A stretch of DNA of 64,000 nucleotides, taken from the NCBI GenBank assembly GCA_964387945.1, contig CAYLYX010000003.1, forward strand, positions 62,001 to 126,000. The letters are read 5' to 3'. Every line of letters begins with the position of its first letter. Within the stretch, counting starts at the first letter, position 1. Origin of the DNA: Parvicella sp964387945. GTDB taxonomy: Bacteria; Bacteroidota; Bacteroidia; Flavobacteriales_D; Parvicellaceae. Positions 40,903 to 48,701 of this stretch are shown one piece after another. A program made the position numbers and the translations under genes. The notes under the pieces were generated by a model, which worked only from the letters and a program-made list of their open reading frames with translations, was not told where the DNA came from and ran no database searches.

Positions 40903-42885
40903 TTGTCAGATTTGTTGTTGCATATTGAGAATCTTACTACCACCTTTTCAAATGAAAACGGTACCGTTAAGGCTGTTGACAATGTAAGCCTTAAGTTAAA
41001 TAAAGGAAAGATTTTGGGTGTTGTGGGAGAGTCGGGTTCTGGTAAGTCGGTCACTTCACTCTCTGCTATGGGATTAATTCCAAGCCCCCCCGGGAAAATT
41101 GAATCTGGTAATATTTGGCTGCGGGTGAAAGGTGAAATGAGGAATGTTGTCAATTTCTCTCAACGACAATTTCAGGCGATACGTGGTAATGAGATTGCTA
41201 TGATCTTTCAGGAGCCGATGACGTCTCTTAATCCGGTTTTTACCTGTGGTGAGCAAGTGGTAGAGGCAATTCTTCGACACGATAAACAACTGGCTGCTCA
41301 ATCGCTGGTGGTGTATTGGTCTGAAAAGGTGATGAAGACAATTATTAACCTCACGATTAAACCGGCACTAAATATTTTGATTGTCTTAACGAATGTGCTG
41401 TTGTACATTCTTAAAGTATTGTTCGTTTACCCTATTTTTTTTCGAAAAAGAGGTGAGAAATTCTCTGAAGTTTCCAAAAGGTTGACCATTCCGCCTTTTA
41501 GAGGTTACCGAACAAAGGCTGAGAAAAGTGCCGAAGAAAAAACGATTGAATTGTTCAAGAAGGTCATGCTCCCCAGGCCGTCAAAAATATTTTCTAGTTA
41601 CCCGCATCAAATCTCTGGTGGGCAAAAGCAGCGCGTGATGATTGCTATGGCATTATCCTGTAACCCGAAGGTGCTCATTGCAGATGAACCGACTACCGCT
41701 CTTGATGTTACTGTTCAGAAGACAATTTTGGACATTATTAAAGACCTGCAGTCGGAGTTTGAAATGGGGGTGATCTTCATTACACATGATTTGGCTGTTA
41801 TCGCGGAGTTGGCAGATGATATTGCGGTAATGTATAAGGGGAAGATTGTGGAGCAAGGATCGGTTCAGGAAGTTTTCTTGAAGCCGAAACATCCGTATAC
41901 AAAAGGTTTATTAGCCTGTAGGCCTCAGTTAGATATTAGATTAAGCGAATTACCTACGCGAAAGTATTTTGTAGAGGAAAATGAACAGGGAGTTTTGGTT
42001 CAAACGTCTCGAAACATTGATGATTTGCTTCAAGAACTCAAGGTGGATGATGCTGAAATACGCATGAAGCATGAAATCTTGTACGCTGCTGACCCCTTGA
42101 TTAAAGTAGAAAAGTTGAAGACTCATTTTCCGCTTGAAAAGAACGTGTTTGGAAAAGCAATTGACTTTGTTAAGGCCGTGGATGACGTTAGTTTTAATGT
42201 TTATCCAGGAGAGACGCTAGGGCTTGTAGGAGAATCGGGGTGTGGAAAAACGACATTGGGTCGGACGTTGCTAAGACTGGTGGAAGCAACCGGTGGCAAG
42301 GTCACCTTTGGCGGGAAGGATGTGCTCGGGATGAAGAAAGAAGATCTTCGAAAGTTGCGAAAGGATGTTCAGATCATTTTTCAGGATCCGTACTCTTCTT
42401 TGAACCCCAGAATGCGAATAGGGGAGGCCATTATGGAACCGATGCGCGTTCATGGAATTTGTGAGAATGATTTTCAACGAAAACAGGAGGTGTTGGAGCT
42501 ACTGGTGCGCGTTGGACTGAAAGAAGAACATTTTAACCGATATCCTCACGAATTTTCAGGAGGGCAACGTCAGCGAATTTGTATTGCAAGAAGCATAGCG
42601 CTAAAACCTAAGTTTGTCATTTGTGATGAGTCCGTTTCGGCTCTAGACGTTTCGGTTCAGGCAGATGTGCTGAATTTGCTCAATGAACTGAGAAATGAGT
42701 TTGGTTTGACCTATCTCTTTATCTCTCACGATCTTTCAGTTGTGAAGTTCATGAGTGATCGAATCATCGTAATGAACAAGGGAAAAATTGAAGAAATAGG
42801 AACTTCTGATGAAATCTATTCCAATCCTAAATCCCTGTATACGCAGTCTTTGATTGATGCTATTCCTAAAGGAATTGTAGCCTAG
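40903..42885 (+). CDS. Double ABC transporter ATPase (DppD-DppF type) with hydrophobic insertion
   Basis: A 660-residue fused pair of ATP-binding subunits of a peptide/nickel-type importer. Domain 1: Walker A GESGSGKS (about 42-49), Q-loop IFQEP (about 101-105), signature ISGGQ (about 237-241), Walker B LIADEP. Domain 2: Walker A GESGCGKT, Q-loop IFQDP, signature FSGGQRQRI, Walker B FVICDES. Each domain ends with the oligopeptide-type HPYTKGLL or SLYTQSLI motif. Between the Q-loop and signature of domain 1 there are about 135 residues instead of about 60; the extra part contains a strongly hydrophobic stretch (about 146-180) followed by FRKRGEKF. That could span a membrane, which is unusual for a cytoplasmic ATPase. 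The start is TTG, directly after an in-frame TAG. No permease or binding protein gene is nearby. Its stop overlaps that of pcrA. Confidence 0.88.
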   Translation: MSDLLLHIENLTTTFSNENGTVKAVDNVSLKLNKGKILGVVGESGSGKSVTSLSAMGLIPSPPGKIESGNIWLRVKGEMRNVVNFSQRQFQAIRGNEIAMIFQEPMTSLNPVFTCGEQVVEAILRHDKQLAAQSLVVYWSEKVMKTIINLTIKPALNILIVLTNVLLYILKVLFVYPIFFRKRGEKFSEVSKRLTIPPFRGYRTKAEKSAEEKTIELFKKVMLPRPSKIFSSYPHQISGGQKQRVMIAMALSCNPKVLIADEPTTALDVTVQKTILDIIKDLQSEFEMGVIFITHDLAVIAELADDIAVMYKGKIVEQGSVQEVFLKPKHPYTKGLLACRPQLDIRLSELPTRKYFVEENEQGVLVQTSRNIDDLLQELKVDDAEIRMKHEILYAADPLIKVEKLKTHFPLEKNVFGKAIDFVKAVDDVSFNVYPGETLGLVGESGCGKTTLGRTLLRLVEATGGKVTFGGKDVLGMKKEDLRKLRKDVQIIFQDPYSSLNPRMRIGEAIMEPMRVHGICENDFQRKQEVLELLVRVGLKEEHFNRYPHEFSGGQRQRICIARSIALKPKFVICDESVSALDVSVQADVLNLLNELRNEFGLTYLFISHDLSVVKFMSDRIIVMNKGKIEEIGTSDEIYSNPKSLYTQSLIDAIPKGIVA

Positions 42886-45221
42886 AGAACTTCTAACTTC
42901 GCAAACTGCAGCAGCAATTGCTTCTGTCCGTGTGAAGGGAAGAAAACAGTAGCTTTTCCATCTTCAACCGTCAATACTTTTCCTTTTCCAAAACGATCGT
43001 GCACCACTTCAGCTCCGGGAATTACTTTGCTAATATCTACCTTTGGAGCTTTCGTGGTTCCACTTACTTTTTTTAGGTTTTTGGGAACGCCAAAGCTAGG
43101 TTGTGTGGTACTCGCAGAAGAAGGTGCACTCTTCTTGGTATACTTCTGCGACTGATTCTTATACTTTTCGAGGTAAGCAGGTTGTTTTTTCTGCTTACCT
43201 CCAAAGCGATCAAACCCAAGATCATCTGCTCCGAGATGCATCGGTGACTGTTCTTGACTTGCCAAACTGGTGTCCAAAAACTTCGAGTCAATTTCTTCAA
43301 TAAATCTGCTCGGTTCACATTGCGTAAGCTGTCCCCATCGATATCGGCTGGTTGCATAACTCAAGGTGCATTTTTTTTCTGCACGCGTCACGGCTACATA
43401 AAAAAGTCTCCTTTCCTCTTCTAGTTCACTTCTCGTGCTAATCGACATTTGTGAAGGAAATAAGTTTTCTTCCAACCCAACGATATAGACGTACGGAAAC
43501 TCAAGTCCTTTAGCACTGTGAATAGTCATTAGGGTAACTTTCTCTTTGTCTTCATCGCTCTCATTATCGGCATCCGTAAGCAGTGCCACATCAATCAAAA
43601 AGTCGGACAATGTGATCATCTTCTCTTCGGTTGATTCATTGTCCGTGAACTCTTGGATACCGTTGAGCAGTTCTTGAATGTTCTCATACCTCGAAACACC
43701 TTCGGGAGTTTTGTCCGAATAAAGTTCTTTGTAAATGCCAGATACTTTAGCGATTTCATCGGCTAGTTCAAATGCTTTGGTGTTGTCTAGCTTCGAACCA
43801 AAACTTTTCATCATTAGTGTGAACTGCTGCAATTTATTGAACACACCAGAACTTAACTGAACACCATACTCGGCAGGGTTGCAAGCAGCATCCCATAATG
43901 AAGCCCCAGCATTATTTGCTCCAATCGTCAGTTTGTCAATCGTTGTATTCCCAATTCCTCTTTTGGGGTAATTAACGATTCGTTTGAAAGCTTCTTCATC
44001 TTTGGGATTGGCGGCTAGTCTGAAATAGGCCAGTAAATCCTTGATTTCTTTTCGTTGATAAAACGAAAGTCCACCATAAATCTTATAGGGAATATTTAAT
44101 TTGCGAAGTGCTTCCTCCATTGATCTGGATTGCGCATTGGTTCGGTATAAGATCGCAAAGTCATTGTCTTTTGCCTGAAGGTTGTTCTTGGATTCAAAAA
44201 TGTCATTGGCTACGTACTTCCCTTCTTCGTTATCCGAATAAGTTCTTACCACTTTGATTTTATCGCCCTCAGCATTTGAAGTCCAGACATCTTTTTTAAT
44301 CTGATCACGATTGTTTTCGATGATGCTATTAGCAGCATCTACAATGGTTTGCGTACTACGATAATTCTGTTCTAACTTATACAGGTTGTAATCAGGATAA
44401 TCTCGCTTGAAGTTGAGGATGTTTTGAATGTTTGCTCCCCTAAAGGCGTAAATACTCTGAGCGTCATCACCTACTACACACAAGTTTTCGAAACGAGCAG
44501 CCAATCGTTTTACAATGAGGTACTGGGAGTAATTCGTATCCTGGTACTCATCCACGAGGATGTACTTGAATTTTTCCTGATACTTGAGCAAAACATCTGG
44601 ATGCTTTTTCAATAAAACGTTGGTAATGAAAAGCAAGTCGTCAAAGTCCATGGCGCCAGCACGGTAACAACGCTTGGCGTATTCCAAGTAAATGTCACCC
44701 ATCTTAGGCCGTGCATTGGATTGATCCTCAGAAACAATTTCTACATTCTTGAGATAAGCTTGCGGAGAAATTAGATTGTTTTTTGCGGAAGAAATTCTTC
44801 CATACACAATATTGGTTTTGTACAACTTATCATCCAGTCCCATCTCTTTGATGATGGTTTTGAGTAGGCTTTTCGAATCTTGTGTGTCGTAAATCGTAAA
44901 GTTACTTGGGTAACCTATTTTGTCATATTCAGAACGGAGTATTCGAGCAAAGATGCTGTGAAAAGTTCCCATCCAAATGTTTCGAGCTTCATGACCTCCA
45001 ATCATTTTGGCAATCCGCTCTTTCATTTCTTTGGCAGCTTTGTTGGTAAACGTAAGAGCTAGAATATTGAAAGGGTCAACACCATTATCAATTAAGTGAG
45101 CAATGCGATAGGTTAATACCCGGGTTTTACCAGAACCCGCTCCCGCAATCACCATCATTGGTCCTTCCAAATGCATAGCTGCCGCTCGCTGGGGTTCGTT
45201 CAGTTCTTTTAAATACTCCAT
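42882..45221 (-). CDS. pcrA: UvrD/PcrA-family DNA helicase
   Basis: A 779-residue superfamily 1 3'-5' helicase for repair and for removing proteins from DNA. The order of motifs is complete: the N-terminal ELNEPQRAA Q-motif, Walker A GAGSGKT, LALTFTNKAAKEM, DEYQDTN (motif II), GDDAQSIYAFRGA (III), the LEQNYRST region, TIHSAKGLEFPYVYIVGL (V) and ERRLFYVAVTRA (VI). The C-terminal Tudor-like tail GAEVVHDRFGKGKV, which binds RNA polymerase in PcrA, is present. A perfect -7 box only 7 bases ahead of the ATG implies a nearly leaderless mRNA. Confidence 0.96.
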   Translation of the reverse strand: MEYLKELNEPQRAAAMHLEGPMMVIAGAGSGKTRVLTYRIAHLIDNGVDPFNILALTFTNKAAKEMKERIAKMIGGHEARNIWMGTFHSIFARILRSEYDKIGYPSNFTIYDTQDSKSLLKTIIKEMGLDDKLYKTNIVYGRISSAKNNLISPQAYLKNVEIVSEDQSNARPKMGDIYLEYAKRCYRAGAMDFDDLLFITNVLLKKHPDVLLKYQEKFKYILVDEYQDTNYSQYLIVKRLAARFENLCVVGDDAQSIYAFRGANIQNILNFKRDYPDYNLYKLEQNYRSTQTIVDAANSIIENNRDQIKKDVWTSNAEGDKIKVVRTYSDNEEGKYVANDIFESKNNLQAKDNDFAILYRTNAQSRSMEEALRKLNIPYKIYGGLSFYQRKEIKDLLAYFRLAANPKDEEAFKRIVNYPKRGIGNTTIDKLTIGANNAGASLWDAACNPAEYGVQLSSGVFNKLQQFTLMMKSFGSKLDNTKAFELADEIAKVSGIYKELYSDKTPEGVSRYENIQELLNGIQEFTDNESTEEKMITLSDFLIDVALLTDADNESDEDKEKVTLMTIHSAKGLEFPYVYIVGLEENLFPSQMSISTRSELEEERRLFYVAVTRAEKKCTLSYATSRYRWGQLTQCEPSRFIEEIDSKFLDTSLASQEQSPMHLGADDLGFDRFGGKQKKQPAYLEKYKNQSQKYTKKSAPSSASTTQPSFGVPKNLKKVSGTTKAPKVDISKVIPGAEVVHDRFGKGKVLTVEDGKATVFFPSHGQKQLLLQFAKLEVL

Positions 45222-45228
45222 AAGAGTC

Positions 45229-45236
45229 CAAAGTTA
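45229..45236 (-). promoter_or_regulatory. -7 promoter box TAACTTTG (minus strand)
   Basis: Perfect TAnnTTTG on the minus strand, ending 7 bases before the pcrA ATG, so transcription should begin 0-3 bases before the start codon. Confidence 0.55.
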
Positions 45237-45296
45237 CTGAAGATAGGTTTACGTTTTCAGGAAGTAAGGAAAAGTTATTTACAACAAGATCAGATC

Positions 45297-45815
45297 CTAT
45301 TCAAAGTTCACCAAAACGCGATTTTTCTCAACGGTTTCGCCTTTTTCAACTTCAATGCTTTTAATGACACCATCTATTGGAGACTTTAGGAGATTCTCCA
45401 TTTTCATGGCTTCCAAAATAACGATGGGTTCATCTTTAGCAACTTCTTGTCCAGAAGAAACTTTAATGTCCAAAACAACACCAGGCATGGGTGCTTTCAT
45501 GTCATTTATTTTCTTAACGGCTCCAGCTCCCATTCCCATTGACTTTAGCAACAAGTCATACTCATCAGCGATTTTAACAGAAAGTGGATTGCCATTGACC
45601 TTTAGAAGAAGTTCTTTTTTGATAGGATCAAGCTTTAACACACGGGCAGTATACTTCTTTCCATCTTTTGTGAGTACAAATGATCTTTGGTCGGCAGACT
45701 CTTCTACAATGTTCAACGAACTCTCCTTTTCACCGTGGGAGAAGGTGAGGGTGTTCTTGTTTGTAAGGTTAAACGTAATTTCTCTGTTACCGTCAATCGT
45801 GCTTTTAATCTCCAT
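45297..45815 (-). CDS. Biotin carboxyl carrier protein (orphan)
   Basis: A 172-residue cytoplasmic biotin carrier. The biotinyl domain occupies the last 70 residues: MKAPMPGVVLDIKVSSGQ at its start and the biotinylation motif EAMKMEN with Lys138. The first 90 residues are a beta-rich lead of the type found in the carrier subunit of acyl-CoA carboxylases. Such genes normally follow a biotin carboxylase gene and precede a carboxyltransferase gene, but here the neighbours are pcrA and a divergent peptidase. It must serve a carboxylase encoded elsewhere. It shares an intergenic region of 91 bases with the divergent M1 peptidase gene. Confidence 0.92.
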   Translation of the reverse strand: MEIKSTIDGNREITFNLTNKNTLTFSHGEKESSLNIVEESADQRSFVLTKDGKKYTARVLKLDPIKKELLLKVNGNPLSVKIADEYDLLLKSMGMGAGAVKKINDMKAPMPGVVLDIKVSSGQEVAKDEPIVILEAMKMENLLKSPIDGVIKSIEVEKGETVEKNRVLVNFE

Positions 45816-45870
45816 TATTTTAGAATTTTACCATCGATCAAAAATAAAAACCAGATGCTTTCTAGAATGC

Positions 45871-45878
45871 TATCTTTG
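45871..45878 (+). promoter_or_regulatory. -7 promoter box TATCTTTG
   Basis: Perfect TAnnTTTG, 28 bases before the M1 aminopeptidase ATG at 45907. Confidence 0.55.
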
Positions 45879-45888
45879 CGATCGTGAA

Positions 45889-45896
45889 CAAAAATA
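45889..45896 (-). promoter_or_regulatory. -7 promoter box TATTTTTG (minus strand)
   Basis: Perfect TAnnTTTG on the minus strand, 73 bases before the biotin carrier ATG. It lies only 10 bases from the divergent + strand box, so polymerase occupancy of the two promoters should be mutually exclusive. Confidence 0.45.
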
Positions 45897-45906
45897 GTAT
45901 AAAATC

Positions 45907-48579
45907 ATGAATAGCAAGTTTCTCTTTTTAGTGATCGTGAGCGGAGTACTAATTTCTTGTAACCCAAGAAAAGGAGCCGTGGATACAGACAACGTAAACG
46001 TGGGTGTTACCACTTCTCAAGTGGAAAAGGATGAGCCCGCTGTTCAGCCTGTGTATAATCCGTCAGAAACTAGAGTAAATGATTTGTTACACACCAAGCT
46101 AAATGTGAGCTTTGATTGGGAGAACAGACAGTTGGCGGGTGTAGCAACGCTGACCCTTACTCCTTACGCAAGACCAGTAGACAGTCTTATTCTTGATGCT
46201 AAGGCGATGGATATTAACAGCGTCACCATGGGTGATGGAACGTCAAAAATGAAAGACTTAGAATATAAGTACGATGGTTGGACGCTAAGAATTAAGTTGC
46301 CAAAACAGTACGTAAGAGGTGAGGAGTATATGCTCACCATTAGATACATAGCAAAACCAGAAGAAGTAAAGCAAAGTGGAAGTGCAGCGATTGTTGAGGC
46401 AAAGGGGTTGTATTTTATCAATCATGATGGTAGTGATCCGAAAAAACACATGGAAATCTGGACTCAAGGAGAAACGGAGTCGAGCAGTACATGGTTTCCG
46501 ACTATTGATAGTCCCAACGAAAAAACCACGGAAGAAATTTACATGACCGTTCAAGATAAGTACACTACACTATCTAATGGACTTATGGTTGACTCAAAGA
46601 AAAATAACGATGGTACAAGAACGGATCATTGGAAGATGGATCAACCACATGCTCCCTATTTATTTATGATGGCGGTGGGAGAGTTTGAAATAATTAAGGA
46701 TCAATGGGTGCGGAAGGATAGCTCTATCATGGAAGTAAATTACTATGTTGAGAAGAAATACGCGCCATACGCTAAAGATATTTTTGGAAAGACACCAAAG
46801 ATGTTAGGCTACTTTTCAGATCTATTAGGAGTTGAATACCCTTGGCCGAAGTATAGCCAGATTGTAGTGAGAGATTATGTGTCTGGAGCGATGGAAAACA
46901 CTACCGCTACCATTCATGGAGATTTTCTTTACAAAACAAAGAGAGAGCTGATCGATGAGAACAACGAGTCCATTATTGCACACGAATTGTTTCACCATTG
47001 GTTTGGTGATTTAGTGACCTGTGAGAGTTGGGCTAACCTGCCGTTGAATGAGTCTTTTGCCAACTATAGCCAGTTTTTGTGGGATGAATTTGAACATGGC
47101 AGAATGGAGGCCGATATGAATGCTTTTTCCGAAATGGATGGATACTTCCTATCCGCAGAGCAAGGAGGTCACGTAGACATGATTCGTTTTGATTATGCGA
47201 GTAAAGAAGACATGTTTGATGGGCATTCTTATAATAAAGGAGGGCGTATTCTGCACATGTTGAGAACCTATCTTGGTGATGAAGTCTTTTTTAGAGCACT
47301 TAAAAACTACCTTACAGAGAACGCATATACAGCCACAGAAATTCACGAATTGCGTATGCAATTTGAGAAAGCAAGTGGAGAGGATTTGAATTGGTTTTTT
47401 AATCAGTGGTTTTTGGCGAGTGGGCATCCGGTGGTTACCATTAAGCAGAGTTACGATGCAACACAAAAAGAACTTACAATAAGTATTACACAAAACCAGA
47501 AGTTAGAAGAATGGCCTTTGTACCAGCTGCCAATAGATATTGATATCTACATTAATGGTAAGGTGAGAAGAGAAAGAGTTTGGGTGAGAAATGAATTGAA
47601 CGAATTTAAGTTTAATGTAGATCAAGCACCTGACCTAGTAAATGTAGATGCTACAAAAACTACACTTTGGAAGAAAGTGGATAGTAAAGACATGGATCAG
47701 TGGGTTTATCAATTGAACAACGCACCGCTGTGGTTAGATAAAAAAGAAGCGTTTGAGAAGTTGGAAAAAAGTAGTGATGACTATGCGATGGACGCAATTA
47801 TGAAATCCTTGAATCACGAATTTTACGATGTGAGATTAATGGCGATTGGTGCATTGGATGGCTCATTAAAAAAGCGACCAGAAGAAGTGAAGAAAGCATT
47901 AGTTTCCTTATTGAAAAAGGAGAAGCACCCAGCTGTGCGTGCAGAAATCATTGATTTTCTTGGAGACAATTACGCTGATTTGAGCATGCTCAATCCTATT
48001 TTTGAGAAAGGATTGGAAGACGAGTCACTTCAAGTAGTAGCAGCCTCGCTAAAAGCGTACGCAAAGCACAATGGAGAAAAGGGACTGGCAAAAGCAAAGA
48101 CGTATGAGTCACAGGAGTCAGCTAAGGTGCAATTGGCAGTGGCAGATATCTATGCCAATTATGGATCTCCAGCGCAGATGGAGTTTTTTACTAAAAACGT
48201 TACCGAGCTATCAGGCTTTAATAAGTTTACGTTCCTATCGCACTACTTTAAGTTTCTTAAGAATCAAGAAGATGAAGTTACTGCAGAAGGAATTCCTGTT
48301 TTTATCGATGTAATCGAAAGTGACGGGTTGTGGTATGAACGATTGGCAGGATATCAACTGTTGAATGGTTTACAAGCACATTTTGATAAGCGTGCCGGAC
48401 AAATTGACAATGAAATCGCGAGTTTGGAAAAAGACGGTAGTTTATCGGATGATAAAAAAATGGAGTTGGATAAATTGAAGCAATTCTGCATTTCAAAGAA
48501 AAATCAAATTAGCGGAAAGCTAGATGCTCTCAAGGCAAAAGAAGACGATCCGAATATCTTGCAGTACATGCCGAAGTGA
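45907..48579 (+). CDS. M1-family aminopeptidase lipoprotein with HEAT-like C-terminus
   Basis: An 890-residue exported aminopeptidase N relative. The signal sequence ends in LISC (Cys18), a likely lipidation site. The substrate-binding GAMENT motif (about residues 327-332) precedes the zinc site H359-E-L-F-H363-H-W with E382 as the third ligand (NESFA). From about residue 600 the chain is helical with HEAT-like repeats (EVKKALVSLLKKEKHPAVRAEIIDFL), corresponding to the C-terminal domain of the full-length family and absent from the shorter M1 protein at 7785. It probably cleaves N-terminal residues of imported peptides at the cell envelope. Confidence 0.94.
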   Translation: MNSKFLFLVIVSGVLISCNPRKGAVDTDNVNVGVTTSQVEKDEPAVQPVYNPSETRVNDLLHTKLNVSFDWENRQLAGVATLTLTPYARPVDSLILDAKAMDINSVTMGDGTSKMKDLEYKYDGWTLRIKLPKQYVRGEEYMLTIRYIAKPEEVKQSGSAAIVEAKGLYFINHDGSDPKKHMEIWTQGETESSSTWFPTIDSPNEKTTEEIYMTVQDKYTTLSNGLMVDSKKNNDGTRTDHWKMDQPHAPYLFMMAVGEFEIIKDQWVRKDSSIMEVNYYVEKKYAPYAKDIFGKTPKMLGYFSDLLGVEYPWPKYSQIVVRDYVSGAMENTTATIHGDFLYKTKRELIDENNESIIAHELFHHWFGDLVTCESWANLPLNESFANYSQFLWDEFEHGRMEADMNAFSEMDGYFLSAEQGGHVDMIRFDYASKEDMFDGHSYNKGGRILHMLRTYLGDEVFFRALKNYLTENAYTATEIHELRMQFEKASGEDLNWFFNQWFLASGHPVVTIKQSYDATQKELTISITQNQKLEEWPLYQLPIDIDIYINGKVRRERVWVRNELNEFKFNVDQAPDLVNVDATKTTLWKKVDSKDMDQWVYQLNNAPLWLDKKEAFEKLEKSSDDYAMDAIMKSLNHEFYDVRLMAIGALDGSLKKRPEEVKKALVSLLKKEKHPAVRAEIIDFLGDNYADLSMLNPIFEKGLEDESLQVVAASLKAYAKHNGEKGLAKAKTYESQESAKVQLAVADIYANYGSPAQMEFFTKNVTELSGFNKFTFLSHYFKFLKNQEDEVTAEGIPVFIDVIESDGLWYERLAGYQLLNGLQAHFDKRAGQIDNEIASLEKDGSLSDDKKMELDKLKQFCISKKNQISGKLDALKAKEDDPNILQYMPK

Positions 48580-48605
48580 TTCGTTTAACTTAGCTTAACG
48601 CTGAG

Positions 48606-48639
48606 TTTGATTCTCGCTATCACATTTCTGTTAAATTTG
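48606..48639 (+). promoter_or_regulatory. Complete TTTG-N22-TAAATTTG promoter
   Basis: A -33 TTTG (48606-48609) and perfect -7 TAAATTTG (48632-48639) with 22-base spacing lie 62 bases before the malic enzyme ATG, giving a leader of about 55 bases. Confidence 0.75.
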
Positions 48640-48701
48640 CATCTTATACACACGTTAGTTGTTCTCTTATTTTGTTTGGGAACGGCTAGAAAAAACTACA
48701 T

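Noticed and set aside
45355..45897. 180-codon frame opposite the biotin carrier gene
   Set aside because: Shadow of an unambiguous biotinyl domain gene; no independent features.
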